A program made the position numbers and the translations under genes. Source: Pseudomonas sp. RIT-PI-q (GTDB lineage Bacteria > Pseudomonadota > Gammaproteobacteria > Pseudomonadales > Pseudomonadaceae). From it: DNA of 64,000 nt. Position 1 is the stretch's first letter, and every line of letters begins with the position of its first letter. Location of the stretch: assembly GCF_001297125.1 (NCBI RefSeq), contig NZ_LHPC01000039.1, forward strand, positions 186,001 through 250,000, in the 5' to 3' direction. Positions 27,157-36,118 of the stretch are shown one piece after another. Below the pieces are notes generated by a model, which was given only the letters and a program-made list of their open reading frames with translations, did no database searches and had not been told where the DNA came from.

Positions 27157-27762
27157 ATGCAATGCTCCCGGCTTCCGCAAGACGCTTTAAATCAAATGAT
27201 TGAAGGCGCCAGAATACTGGAGGCCGACAGCTTCGGGCCGAAAGTCTACCTGTTGCAGGATGGGAATATCCTCAAACTGTTTCGTCGCAAGCGTATTTTT
27301 TCATCCGCGCTATTTCGTCCGTATTCGAAACGCTTCATCGACAATGCCATCGAACTGCAAAAACTGGGTGTGCCGACCTTTCAGGTCCTGCAGTTCTTTC
27401 GACTGCAAGCGCCTGGCATGACGGCTGTGCTTTACCAGCCTCTGCCGGGAGAAACCCTGCGCCAGATTGCCAGCAAGGAAGGTTTCAACTGGCAACAGAC
27501 CTTGCCTGCCCTGGCGAGTCTCATACGCAGTCTTCATACGTCGGGGGTTTATTTTCGCTCACTGCATCTGGGCAACATCGTGATGACTCCGGACAACCGG
27601 ATGGGCCTGATCGATGTCGCGGATATGCGCTTTCTGCGGGCGCCGCTGCCCAGGCACCTGATCAAGCGCAACCTGCAGCACTTCGCCCGCTATATTGCGC
27701 GCGAGAACCTGAACGACAGCTTTCCAATGCAGGCGCTCGAGCAAGCTGTCCTGTCGTCATGA
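27157..27762 (+). CDS. small kinase-fold protein (toluene-tolerance/LPS kinase-like)
   Basis: A 201-residue protein related to the Pseudomonas 'toluene tolerance' / BUD32-like kinase group (PA4998 position). A nucleotide-binding lysine is likely in GNILKLFRRKR. The catalytic-loop equivalent is YFRSLHLGNIV, which keeps the Asn but lacks the Asp expected before it, and the metal-loop equivalent GLIDVADM has an Asp. It may be an atypical or inactive kinase. It is convergent with the GT4 gene and their stops share the palindrome TCATGA (6-base overlap). The start was set at the ATG at 27157, preceded by AAGG. Confidence 0.78.
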   Translation: MQCSRLPQDALNQMIEGARILEADSFGPKVYLLQDGNILKLFRRKRIFSSALFRPYSKRFIDNAIELQKLGVPTFQVLQFFRLQAPGMTAVLYQPLPGETLRQIASKEGFNWQQTLPALASLIRSLHTSGVYFRSLHLGNIVMTPDNRMGLIDVADMRFLRAPLPRHLIKRNLQHFARYIARENLNDSFPMQALEQAVLSS

Positions 27763-28851
27763 AAGTAATTCGCGGGCGGCTTGCCTGAAGTTCAACCAGG
27801 CCTGATCGGGAGCCAGTTCCAGATATTGCTCCGCCGCGACGTCTTTTGCAGAGACGCTGAACGCTCGTACGATGGCGTCGCTCCAGGCACTGACATCATC
27901 TACGGCGGCGTACCAGCCCGTATCAGCCAACTGCTCGCGGAACACTGCCAATTCGCTGGACATGACCGGAACACCCGCCATCACCGCCTCTTGCATGATC
28001 AATCCCAAACCCTCGCTCACAGATGGGATGGCGACCCAGTCGAATGCGCTGTAAAGCTGCGCTGCATCATTGAGATGGCCTGGCAACGCGACACTGGCAG
28101 CCAACCCCAGTTGGTCGATACGGCTTTGCAGGGCTTCTCGGGTCGATCCTTCACCAATGATCACCAATCGCAAATCCGGACGTTGCTTCAATGCCGAAAT
28201 AAACGCCTCGAGCAGACAAGCAAACCCCTTCTTGTCCTCAAATCGCCCCACCGCACCGAGCACTGGCGTATCGTCCAGCGGCAACCCCAACCGGGCACGG
28301 GCATCCTCTCGCGAGAGCACCGCCGAGCGGAAGATGGCGGGGTCGAACGCACTGCGCATCGTCATCACGGGCAATTGGAGGTCGAGGCTTAATTTGGCCG
28401 CCAAGGTATTCGACACTGCGACCAACGTGAGCTGGGACGCCTTGAACTGCCCAAAGAGCTCTCGATCTTCGGCACGCAGACGCGTAGAACCATGAAAAAC
28501 CACCACCGCGCGGATACCTGGCAGTTTTTTGAGAAGAGGCAAAAGCGTGCGCGCAACGCCCAATCCATCGAGTAGCAGAAGGTGCGCCTCACTCTGGATG
28601 AGGGCCTTCTGAAAGCCGGCCTGCATCCAGGGCTTCGTCAGCCGCCAGAAGTGCCGTCCTTTCAAGCGCGCAGAGGACAGATTCCATTCCCGGGCGTCGC
28701 CAACGTACAGTCCGCACTCGGACACGCTGCCCTGAAGCAGCCACGTCTTCACCGAAGCGGTGGGGCCAGCCTGCGAGAGTATTTGCTGATGAACCTTGTG
28801 AATCGATGCGAATGGAGCACCGCCGGACCACATGACGTTCAGGATAGTCAT
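27757..28851 (-). CDS. GT4-family glycosyltransferase, LPS region
   Basis: A 364-residue GT-B glycosyltransferase. The C-terminal GT4 domain is clear: VLGAVGRFEDKKGFACLLEAF, LVIIGEGSTREALQ and the sugar-nucleotide contact SVSEGLGLIMQEAVMAGVPVMSS with its E-x7-E pattern. The N-terminal half is the acceptor domain. It lies at the end of the outer-core gene string between the GT2 gene and waaL, and has no counterpart at this spot in PAO1 as I recall it. The sugar and acceptor cannot be told from the sequence. No strong ribosome-binding site precedes the chosen ATG. Confidence 0.85.
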   Translation of the reverse strand: MTILNVMWSGGAPFASIHKVHQQILSQAGPTASVKTWLLQGSVSECGLYVGDAREWNLSSARLKGRHFWRLTKPWMQAGFQKALIQSEAHLLLLDGLGVARTLLPLLKKLPGIRAVVVFHGSTRLRAEDRELFGQFKASQLTLVAVSNTLAAKLSLDLQLPVMTMRSAFDPAIFRSAVLSREDARARLGLPLDDTPVLGAVGRFEDKKGFACLLEAFISALKQRPDLRLVIIGEGSTREALQSRIDQLGLAASVALPGHLNDAAQLYSAFDWVAIPSVSEGLGLIMQEAVMAGVPVMSSELAVFREQLADTGWYAAVDDVSAWSDAIVRAFSVSAKDVAAEQYLELAPDQAWLNFRQAARELLS

Positions 28852-28899
28852 AAAGCAGCAAGCCGATGCATGGAGCCCGGGAGACAAGCGGTGGCGTAC

Positions 28900-29661
28900 T
28901 TAATTGATGAACCAGCCAATGCAGACTCCAAGCAATAGTAATAATCCAGACTTCACATGCTCACGTCGACTGCGGCGCGCCTTGCGCTCACGTTCAGCCG
29001 AAGTATGCACATGAAGGCCAAACCCGGTATGCCGAACGGCATCCCCTTCAAGCGTCACCGCGGTCAAATCAAGCTCCGCGTAACGCTTGGACAGCGCCTT
29101 CTCGCCGCCGTGCTGGGCAAATGGGGCACAGAGTCGATACTCCTTCATTCGACGCAGCCCGGGATTTAGCGAAAAACTTTGCCACTCGGGTTTATCGGAG
29201 ATTAGCGGGTAACACGGCACGCTGCCGACAACTTCACGAGCGCCCAGATGTATGTAGGGACTGTGAACGCACAGATCGTAAATGTAGCTGCGCAACCACA
29301 CTTGGAGAATTTGCGGGCGCAACTCAAGAATGGTCATGGAATCTTCCACAAACCCTGGGCGATAGAATTCCCAGTCATCTTCGCAATGAAAGATGTAAGG
29401 CGTGGTGACGTGTTCGTACGCGAGATCGATCGACGCCAACTGGCCGAGCTTCGGGCGATTGACGAACACTGTGCAGTGATCTTTCCAATGGGCGGGAATG
29501 ACCGAGTGCACCTCCTCATCACCTGCATCTTCAGTGATGAAGACTTCGCGAATGGCAGCTGTATTGAACCGGTCAAAACTCTCGAGGGTTATTTTGAGCA
29601 GGTCCAGGCGCCCACAGCTGGTGACCACCAATGTGATGTTACTTTCTTTAGAAAATTGCAC
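28900..29661 (-). CDS. GT2-like glycosyltransferase with C-terminal membrane anchor (WapR position)
   Basis: A 253-residue GT-A fold transferase. The N-terminus ITLVVTSCGRLDLLKITLESF is the GT2 donor-binding strand, and the metal-binding acidic cluster is FHCEDDWEF. The C-terminus is basic (ERERKARRSRREHVKSG) and ends in a single hydrophobic segment LLLLLGVCIGWFI, which should tether it to the membrane. It occupies the place of wapR (PA5000), a rhamnosyltransferase that makes the O-antigen-accepting core, but the match to WapR itself is not certain. Confidence 0.8.
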   Translation of the reverse strand: MQFSKESNITLVVTSCGRLDLLKITLESFDRFNTAAIREVFITEDAGDEEVHSVIPAHWKDHCTVFVNRPKLGQLASIDLAYEHVTTPYIFHCEDDWEFYRPGFVEDSMTILELRPQILQVWLRSYIYDLCVHSPYIHLGAREVVGSVPCYPLISDKPEWQSFSLNPGLRRMKEYRLCAPFAQHGGEKALSKRYAELDLTAVTLEGDAVRHTGFGLHVHTSAERERKARRSRREHVKSGLLLLLGVCIGWFIN

Positions 29662-29717
29662 CTGATCCTCATCTAAAAGTCAAAGTGCCAGCAATATCGA
29701 CGGCTGACTGACCCTTG

Positions 29718-30674
29718 TCAAACGCCCAGTTTCAGACGCATTTTTTCCAACAGAGTTAACGGCCCGCGAGGGCGCAATGCAGGTACGAGCTCCTCGACGA
29801 TACGCTGGCCGATCCGCGCAAAACTGAACTGGTTGACAGCCAGTTCGCGACCGTTGGAAGCGATGCGCTGCGCAAGCTCCGGGTCGGCGCGCAATACGGC
29901 CAGCTTCTCCTGGAGCTGCGGGATATCCTGATACAGCACAACATTATGCATATCCTGAAAACCCAGCGCGTTGCTTTCCGCCGAGCCCTGATCGTATGCC
30001 AGCAACACGCAACCACACGCCATGGCCTCGAAATTCTTGATCATGAATTCACCCATACCGACATCCGCGCTGACGAAGAAGCGAATACGGTTGAGCGTGT
30101 CACAATACTCTTCACCGGATTTGGTACGAGTCACGACCATCGACTCGACACGTCCCAACTCATCGAGCAGTGCTTTGCGGCCACTGTAGGCGACGCTGTT
30201 GGTACTTCCGACAAACGCCAACTCGATGTCCCGCTCGCGGCCCTGGTCTCGCAACAGCGACTGGTCGTATCCCTTGGGAACGAACACCGCATCGAAGCCT
30301 TCGCCGCGCAGGCGCTCGGCAACCCTGTAACCCGAGCTGATCACCCGAGCCCAGGGCAGCTTGCGGTAATGGGCGCTGAACTTGCCCGTGTATTTGCACG
30401 GGATGTAATTCTGGTAGGCATCGTGTTCCAGAATAACCAGATTGGGCAGGGTCTGGATGAACCTCACCTGGCGGATTTCTTTTTTGAAACGCAGGAAAAA
30501 AACGATCCGGTCATAGCGGGTCACATCGACATGCTTGCGGAAATACCCACGCAAGTTGTCCTGCTCCTCACTGGTCAATTCGCGCTTGTCGCAGTCGCAA
30601 TGCTCGGCGATACCGTCATAGAGTCGGTCGAGAATCGCGCGCTGCTCTTTCTGCACCAGAAACAGAACTTTCAA
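29718..30674 (-). CDS. ssg: surface-sugar glycosyltransferase (Ssg-like)
   Basis: A 318-residue GT-B-like transferase of the CgeB/Glyco_trans_1_2 type. Landmarks are the N-terminal MKVLFLVQKEQRAILDRLYDGI, the central DIELAFVGSTNSVAYSGRKALL and the C-terminal GEFMIKNFEAMACGCVLLAYDQGS, which corresponds to the sugar-nucleotide site. The position equals PA5001 (ssg), whose loss alters LPS, O-antigen and phage sensitivity in Pseudomonas. The start overlaps the end of dnpA by four bases, showing translational coupling. The gene name rests on synteny and remembered similarity. Confidence 0.78.
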   Translation of the reverse strand: MKVLFLVQKEQRAILDRLYDGIAEHCDCDKRELTSEEQDNLRGYFRKHVDVTRYDRIVFFLRFKKEIRQVRFIQTLPNLVILEHDAYQNYIPCKYTGKFSAHYRKLPWARVISSGYRVAERLRGEGFDAVFVPKGYDQSLLRDQGRERDIELAFVGSTNSVAYSGRKALLDELGRVESMVVTRTKSGEEYCDTLNRIRFFVSADVGMGEFMIKNFEAMACGCVLLAYDQGSAESNALGFQDMHNVVLYQDIPQLQEKLAVLRADPELAQRIASNGRELAVNQFSFARIGQRIVEELVPALRPRGPLTLLEKMRLKLGV

Positions 30675-32113
30675 TTGGTCTCTCTCTTTCCAGACAGCTC
30701 TTGGACCCAGAACAACTCGTGGCGACGCACCGTTTTACGGAAGAACTCGTTTTCGCCGTACACCGGCCAGCGTCGGGATGCCAGGCAACGTTGAATCATC
30801 CGGCGCAGCAGGCGCTTGAGGGGAAGCCGGGGCTGAAGGTCGTGCATCATGCCCAACGACATTGCCTTGTGCCATTGCTTTTCCGGCGACAGACCGAGCG
30901 CCCAGGGCCGCAACGGTTCATGAGCACCGAGCTGTGGCGGCAGGGCCACGCCCGTGCCGGCATCGCCCATTGGCCAGCGATCGTTATCGTGCAGATGGTT
31001 GGCGTAATGCAGCAAGGTTTCGGGCTGCCAGGCGGTAAAGCTCAGCGCCTGCATCACCGCCTGCTGAGAACATAGATGGTCTGGGTGCGGGTCGAAGCGT
31101 GGGTGCGGCAAAACGATGACCTGGGGCTGAATGCGCTCGATCAGCTCGATCAGGTCGGCAAGCAGATTGTTCCACGACGGCAGGCCATCGATGTCACTGC
31201 CCAAGGCAAACGGGTTGAAGCGTCGGAAATATCGGGTATCGCCCAGCGCTGCCTCTCGGGATGCAACAGCCTCGGCGGGCGCGCTCTGCATGGCGGGCAA
31301 TTGCAGGCAGAAGTAGCCGAGTTGAATACACCGTTCCTGAGGCACGCCGCCCCACAAGGGCACGCTGACGCTGTCCCAGGCTCGGAGCGAGCCTTTCAGC
31401 CGAGACGCTTCGACACCCTTGAGCCCCATTTGCTGATAGTGCTCGGCCTCGATTTCACCGGCGGTCAGGGTCACGATCCAGCTTTGTTCGGCACGGCTGT
31501 ACAAACCAAATGCGGCCAGTTCCGCATCGTCGGCGTGGGGCGCGATCACCATCACCCGCTGACGGCTGTAATCCGGATGTTCAAACGCCCACAGCACCGG
31601 CTCGCCGAGCAATCGGCAGAAACGCCCGCGCAGGCGCAACTCACCCTTGGACAGTACCTGCGCCTGTCCACTGAGGTTGAGATAACGCAGGCCGTCTGCA
31701 CCACGCTCGAAGGTTTGCCGGTCGGGGTTTTCGCCACCCGACAACTCGACAACCGGGTCGAAAAAGCGGCCCAGCCAGGTGCTTTTAATGCGCAGCGCCA
31801 GGATCAGTGTGGCGTCATCGACCAGCATCACGCCGTCGTCCAGACGCAAACGCTCACCGTCCAGGCGAACCTTGGGCTGCTGGGTGTACGGCGGAAAGCT
31901 GTATTGGTAATCGTCTTTCGGGGAATAAAACAAATGGTCGGCGAACCAGGCTTCGTGGGCAATCCAGCCCAGTACCGCCAACACCAGCGGCAACCACCAG
32001 GCCACCAGCACGCCAGTGGCAATTAACAGCACCAGCGCGACCAGCAGGCCGATGCGTTTGTTGCGCCGATGGCGCTTGAGCAGTTGCTGTTTGCGGCTCA
32101 TGGGCTGACTCAT
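30671..32113 (-). CDS. dnpA: PIG-L family de-N-acetylase (DnpA)
   Basis: A 480-residue protein. An N-terminal basic stretch and one or two transmembrane helices (LLVALVLLIATGVLVAWW...) are followed by a beta-rich region and then the PIG-L/LmbE deacetylase domain. Its zinc-site motifs are APHADDAELAAFG and HPRFDPHPDHLCS. These enzymes remove N-acetyl groups from sugars. In P. aeruginosa DnpA (PA5002) sits in the same place and affects tolerance to fluoroquinolones. Start at 32113 was chosen because it overlaps the mig-14 stop (ATGA); an ATG four codons downstream is possible. Confidence 0.85.
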   Translation of the reverse strand: MSQPMSRKQQLLKRHRRNKRIGLLVALVLLIATGVLVAWWLPLVLAVLGWIAHEAWFADHLFYSPKDDYQYSFPPYTQQPKVRLDGERLRLDDGVMLVDDATLILALRIKSTWLGRFFDPVVELSGGENPDRQTFERGADGLRYLNLSGQAQVLSKGELRLRGRFCRLLGEPVLWAFEHPDYSRQRVMVIAPHADDAELAAFGLYSRAEQSWIVTLTAGEIEAEHYQQMGLKGVEASRLKGSLRAWDSVSVPLWGGVPQERCIQLGYFCLQLPAMQSAPAEAVASREAALGDTRYFRRFNPFALGSDIDGLPSWNNLLADLIELIERIQPQVIVLPHPRFDPHPDHLCSQQAVMQALSFTAWQPETLLHYANHLHDNDRWPMGDAGTGVALPPQLGAHEPLRPWALGLSPEKQWHKAMSLGMMHDLQPRLPLKRLLRRMIQRCLASRRWPVYGENEFFRKTVRRHELFWVQELSGKRETN

Positions 32114-33006
32114 ACGGTGAAGACCGGCACGGGGTTGCACCAGCGATCCTTGTATTCCCGGTCGGCGCGACCGAAGGAGAAGCGCAACGGTTTGTCCAAC
32201 GCCCGGGCATGCTCCCAGGCGCTTTGAGTATTGAGAAAGCTCAGCACGCTGCCAGGGCTGAAATCGCGGGTTTCGGGATCAACTCCGCCATTGATGTACT
32301 CGACGCTGATCCATTCAGGCGTTTCGACGCGGTACACCAGTTGAGTCGCGATCGGCGCATCATTGAGGAAAATCACCGAGCCGATCAGCAACTCGCGCAG
32401 CAACTCAATGACCTCGGCCATGCGCTCGGCGCCCGTTGCCGGGAAACCCCAGCGGCGCTGGAACAGGTCGCAATAAATCGCTGCCAGCTCACTGCTGGAA
32501 AAATCCGCGACCGGCCGCACGACGCCACCCGCTTCTTCCAGCAAGCGCAATTCGCGGCGCTGGTTGTAGCGAAACTTCTTCGACAGTTCTTCGGGCGTAC
32601 GGGCCATGGCCAGTTGTTCGGCCTGCAACTTGATGCCGGTAAAGCGGCCTTCATTCAGCGCCGACAGATAGCGCGCACGGTGACGCAACGGTGCTTGTGC
32701 ATCGGCTGCGGCCGGCAGGATGAGCTCGGCATTGCCTAGGTCGAACAAGCCTTTTTTACCGCGACGCTTAAGCACATCCTTGGACAATGCGAGGTCGCGG
32801 CCCCAGGTCGGGATCGCGGCTTTGACTTCACCGTTTTGCTCCCAGGCCAGGTAGCGCACCGGGATGTCGGCCAACCGGGCCAACCGCTCGACCACCATTG
32901 GATGAGTCGCGACGCCGCCGCCATAACGTTGCCAGGCATCGGCATAGGTCGAGGCGTCGGCTACCGCCCAGCCGCGTTCGCGCCAGCCTTGAAGTCGGTT
33001 GAGCAT
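32110..33006 (-). CDS. mig-14: Mig-14 family protein (antimicrobial peptide resistance)
   Basis: A 298-residue protein of the Mig-14 family (Pfam PF07395), which has an acyltransferase-like GNAT/FemAB fold. Characteristic segments are YNQRRELRLLEEAGG, YCDLFQRRWGFPATGAERM and RFSFGRADREYKDRWCNPVPVF near the C-terminus. In Salmonella Mig-14 is needed for resistance to cationic peptides and is inner-membrane associated; the biochemical activity is unknown. It is coupled to dnpA downstream (4-base overlap) and to wapH upstream (1-base overlap), as in PA5002-PA5004. Confidence 0.88.
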   Translation of the reverse strand: MLNRLQGWRERGWAVADASTYADAWQRYGGGVATHPMVVERLARLADIPVRYLAWEQNGEVKAAIPTWGRDLALSKDVLKRRGKKGLFDLGNAELILPAAADAQAPLRHRARYLSALNEGRFTGIKLQAEQLAMARTPEELSKKFRYNQRRELRLLEEAGGVVRPVADFSSSELAAIYCDLFQRRWGFPATGAERMAEVIELLRELLIGSVIFLNDAPIATQLVYRVETPEWISVEYINGGVDPETRDFSPGSVLSFLNTQSAWEHARALDKPLRFSFGRADREYKDRWCNPVPVFTV

Positions 33007-34136
33007 CAGCCCCTCGGCGCCAGTTCGGTAACGTGTGGCAAACGCCAGAAAGCTTCGCGCACCGCGCGGTCGGAGAAGCGCTCACGCAAGCGGTCGAGCA
33101 TCAGCTCGGCGCACTGGTGACGCTGCTGCTCGTCCATCGCGGCCAGGTGTTGCAGCCCTTTAGCCAAATGTTCGACATCGCCCAGCGGGAACAGAATGCC
33201 CCCACCTTCGACCCCTGCCCGGGCCCCGCCACACGCGGTGGCGAGCAACGGCACACCGGCGGCCATGGCCTCCAGCAGCACCATGCCGAACGGCTCGTGA
33301 TCGGAACTCAGGGCAAACACATCAAAGGCCCGGAAATAGCGTCGAGCGTCGGGCACCTGGCCGAGAAACAGCACGCGATCACCGATACCCAGCTCGCGGG
33401 CCTGGGCCTTGAGGTCATCCTCAAGCCGCCCCGAACCGAGAATCACCAATTGGCTGTTGGCCGGCAAACCCGGTAGCGCCGCGGCAAAACCGAGCAGCAA
33501 GGTGGACTGGTCCTTATCCGGGTGCAGCCGCCCGACGTTACCGACAACCCAGGCATCCATCGACAAGCCGAGGGTTTCCCGGGCTTCGCGAACGGACTCC
33601 TGACTGTCTTGCAGGTCTTGCACGTCGATACGGTTGTACAGCGTCTGGATCCGCGCGGCCGGCCACTTCGGCAGGCAACGACGCATGTCGTCGCGCACCG
33701 CATCGGAAACCCCGAGCAGGCTCAGGCGCTTGCGGAAAAAATTGGCAAACAGTTTGCGCGTGCCGCGCTGGTAATCGCCGAAGGCGTGATGCACGCCAAT
33801 CACCGGCAGCGATGTGCCGAGCAAGGCGATGTAGATCGGTTTGAACCGGTGAGCAATACAGAAACTGAAATTGCGCGAGGCGGCGATCTTGCGCAGATCG
33901 CCGATGGCGCCCAGCTTCAGGCCACGAATGGCCTTGGAGCTGTATTCCATGAACAGCACTTCGTCGGACGCGCAGTTCGCGGCAACACCGGCATCGGCGG
34001 CCCCGGTCAGAAACACCGTGGTCACGCGATAACCGGTCCCCGCAAACAGGCTGGCGTACTGCCGGGCGCAGTCCAAAAACGGCCCGTCATAGCCGTGGCA
34101 GAACTGCAGCACATGGCGTTCAGCCGAGCGTGTCAT
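33006..34136 (-). CDS. wapH: LPS core glycosyltransferase WapH-like (GT4)
   Basis: A 376-residue GT4 enzyme with the C-terminal donor domain NVGRLHPDKDQSTLLLGFA, LVILGSGRLEDDLKAQA and SSDHEPFGMVLLEAMAAGVPLLAT. The N-terminal domain begins HVLQFCHGYDGPFLDCARQY. Its position between the carbamoyltransferase and mig-14 equals PA5004 (wapH), which adds a glucose of the outer core in P. aeruginosa. The start lies inside the carbamoyltransferase gene (17-base overlap), and the stop overlaps mig-14 by one base, so it belongs to a tightly packed operon. Confidence 0.85.
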   Translation of the reverse strand: MTRSAERHVLQFCHGYDGPFLDCARQYASLFAGTGYRVTTVFLTGAADAGVAANCASDEVLFMEYSSKAIRGLKLGAIGDLRKIAASRNFSFCIAHRFKPIYIALLGTSLPVIGVHHAFGDYQRGTRKLFANFFRKRLSLLGVSDAVRDDMRRCLPKWPAARIQTLYNRIDVQDLQDSQESVREARETLGLSMDAWVVGNVGRLHPDKDQSTLLLGFAAALPGLPANSQLVILGSGRLEDDLKAQARELGIGDRVLFLGQVPDARRYFRAFDVFALSSDHEPFGMVLLEAMAAGVPLLATACGGARAGVEGGGILFPLGDVEHLAKGLQHLAAMDEQQRHQCAELMLDRLRERFSDRAVREAFWRLPHVTELAPRG

Positions 34137-35877
34137 ATGCGTCCGCGCCCTCTTTGACCACCAGGATGTCTTCCATGATCAGGTACTGCAGATCGGAACC
34201 GAAGAACATGTTCAGGGCATCCGTCGGCGAGCAGATCATCGGTTCGCCACGGCGGTTGAGCGAGGTGTTCAGCGACACGCCGTTGCCGGTCAGCACTTCC
34301 AGCGCCTTCATCATGTCGTAGTAGCGCGGGTTGTATTCGCGCTTGAGCACCTGGGCCCGGGACGTGCCATCTTCGTGGACGACTTCCGGCACCCGGGTCT
34401 TCCACTCTTCCGCCACTTCAAAAGTGAACGTCATGAACGGCGCCGGGTGATCGATCTTGATCATCTGCGGGGCAACGGTGTCGAGCATCGACGGGCAGAA
34501 AGGCCTCCAGCGCTCGCGGAACTTGATCTGGTGGTTGATCCGGTCAGCCACGCCAGTGGCGCTCGGGCAACCAATGATCGAACGACCACCCAGTGCGCGC
34601 GGACCAAACTCCATGCGCCCCTGGAACCAGGCCACCGGGTTGCCATCGACCATGATCTTGGCGATGTTTTCCGGCATGTTCGCAAGCTTGCGCCATACCG
34701 GCTTGCTCGGGTGACGAGCGCACGCAGCCAGCACATCTTCGTTGGTGTACGACGGGCCGAGGTAGACGTGTTCCATCTTCTCGACCGGCACGCCACGGGC
34801 GTGAGACACATAAGCTGCCGCACCTACCGCAGTGCCGGCATCGCCGGACGCCGGCTGGACGAACAGTTCCTTGACGTCATCGCGAGCGATGATTTTCTGG
34901 TTGAGCTTGACGTTCAACGCACAGCCGCCGGCGTAAGCCAGCTTGCCGGTTTCCTTGAGCACGTCGCCCAGGTAGTAGTCGATCATCTGCAACGAAATTT
35001 TTTCGAACAGTGCTTGAATACTGGCGGCGTAGTGGATGTAAGGTTCGTCGGCAATGTCGCCTTCGCGCTTGGGGCCCAACCACTCGATCAGCTTCGGCGA
35101 GAAGTAGTAACCCTTGCCCTTCTCTTTATAGCGACGCAGACCGATGACGTTGGCGTAGTCGGTGTTGATCACCAGCTCGCCGTTCTCGAAAGAGGCCAGG
35201 CGCGAGAAATCGTATTTGCTGGCGTCGCCGTACGGCGCCATGCCCATGACCTTGAACTCACCGTCGAGCATATCGAAACCGAGGAACTCGGTGATCGCGC
35301 CGTACAGGCCGCCGAGGGAGTCCGGATCGAAGAATTCCTTGATCTTGTGGATCTTGCCGTTTTCGCCGTAACCGAAGAAGGTCGTGGCGTACTCACCCTT
35401 GCCATCGATCCCCAGGATCGCGGTTTTCTCTTTGAAACCGGAGCAGTGGTAAGCGCTGGAGGCGTGGGCCAGGTGGTGCTCGACCGGCTCGATCTTGATC
35501 TTCTTCGGATCGAAGCCCAGTTGCTCCAAGCACCAGACGATCTTGTTGCGATAGCGCTTGTAGCGACGGTTGCCCATCAGGATCGCGTCGAGTGCACGGT
35601 CCGGGGCGTACCAGTAACGCTTGGCGTACTGCCAGCGAGCCTTGCCGAACAGGCTGATCGGGGCGAATGGAATCGCAACGACGTCAACGTCGGACGGCTT
35701 GATGCCTGCCTGTTCAAGGCAGAACTTCGCCGACTCGTATGGCATGCGGTTCTTTGCGTGTTTATCGCGCACAAAGCGCTCTTCTTCAGCCGCAGCGACC
35801 AGCTTGCCGTCGATGTATAAGGCTGCGGAAGGATCATGGCTAAGGGCGCCGGACAGGCCAAGAATCGTCAATGCCAC
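34120..35877 (-). CDS. carbamoyltransferase (NodU/CmcH family), LPS core
   Basis: A 585-residue enzyme with the TobZ/NodU architecture: an N-terminal Kae1-like domain that makes carbamoyl-adenylate and a C-terminal YrdC-like domain. The metal-binding histidines are in VEHHLAHASSAYHCS (about 132-146), YAGGCALNVKLNQ is the nucleotide contact, and RWRPFCPSML and GEPMICSPTDALNMFFGS are C-terminal motifs. In Pseudomonas the inner-core heptose carries a 7-O-carbamoyl group, and the gene at this place (PA5005, sometimes called wapO) is held responsible. It is the first gene of the minus-strand outer-core operon. Confidence 0.9.
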   Translation of the reverse strand: MALTILGLSGALSHDPSAALYIDGKLVAAAEEERFVRDKHAKNRMPYESAKFCLEQAGIKPSDVDVVAIPFAPISLFGKARWQYAKRYWYAPDRALDAILMGNRRYKRYRNKIVWCLEQLGFDPKKIKIEPVEHHLAHASSAYHCSGFKEKTAILGIDGKGEYATTFFGYGENGKIHKIKEFFDPDSLGGLYGAITEFLGFDMLDGEFKVMGMAPYGDASKYDFSRLASFENGELVINTDYANVIGLRRYKEKGKGYYFSPKLIEWLGPKREGDIADEPYIHYAASIQALFEKISLQMIDYYLGDVLKETGKLAYAGGCALNVKLNQKIIARDDVKELFVQPASGDAGTAVGAAAYVSHARGVPVEKMEHVYLGPSYTNEDVLAACARHPSKPVWRKLANMPENIAKIMVDGNPVAWFQGRMEFGPRALGGRSIIGCPSATGVADRINHQIKFRERWRPFCPSMLDTVAPQMIKIDHPAPFMTFTFEVAEEWKTRVPEVVHEDGTSRAQVLKREYNPRYYDMMKALEVLTGNGVSLNTSLNRRGEPMICSPTDALNMFFGSDLQYLIMEDILVVKEGADAYDTLG

Positions 35878-35969
35878 AGGGGTCTAGCCTCTTTAGTCTG
35901 CATGCAGGCGCAAGGCGCCTCAAAAATTAATGTGCCCTCGCAAGCGGCGAGAGACAGCTAAAGGGCGGG

Positions 35970-35975
35970 ATTATA
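35970..35975 (-). promoter_or_regulatory. consensus -10 box upstream of the carbamoyltransferase operon
   Basis: On the minus strand the sequence AAGCTATAATCCC holds a perfect TATAAT, 93 bases before the carbamoyltransferase start. A weak -35 (GAGGTT) lies 17 bases upstream. It is the best candidate promoter for the outer-core operon that runs down to the GT4 gene. Confidence 0.5.
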
Positions 35976-36023
35976 GCTTAAAAGCTCCGGCAAACCTCTA
36001 GCGGGAAGTGGCGAGGTTGCGCG

Positions 36024-36052
36024 TTGACAGTCGAAGATCCTCGACATAGACT
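36024..36052 (+). promoter_or_regulatory. sigma-70 type promoter of the candidate small RNA
   Basis: TTGACA (36024-36029), a 17-base spacer and TAGACT (36047-36052) form a near-consensus sigma-70 promoter pointing right. No reading frame starts downstream before the intrinsic terminator at 36092-36118. It is back to back with the leftward LPS-operon promoter. Confidence 0.65.
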
Positions 36053-36058
36053 CCTGCG

Positions 36059-36118
36059 CAAATGGACTGGGGGATCCCGGTCGGCGTTGCGGCCTCGGTG
36101 AGTTTCACCGGGGCTTTT
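36059..36118 (+). ncRNA. candidate small RNA, about 60 nt
   Basis: Between a good promoter and a strong intrinsic terminator there is a short transcript with no coding frame. It would fold into two hairpins. The first is GACTGGG-GGAT-CCCGGTC (36065-36082, 7-bp stem with one G-U pair). The second is a 10-bp stem, GCCTCGGTGA/TCACCGGGGC (36092-36114), with a 3-base loop followed by TTTT. Two GGA motifs occur, one in the first loop and one in AATGGAC, as in RsmA/CsrA-binding RNAs, though two are few. The 3' end overlaps the end of the convergent DUF3800 gene. No known RNA family was recognised. Confidence 0.55.

Noticed and set aside
36065..36082. Candidate sRNA as a member of the RsmX/Y/Z family
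   Set aside because: Only two GGA motifs and none of the usual repeated ANGGA loops, so the family name is not justified; kept as an unassigned sRNA candidate.
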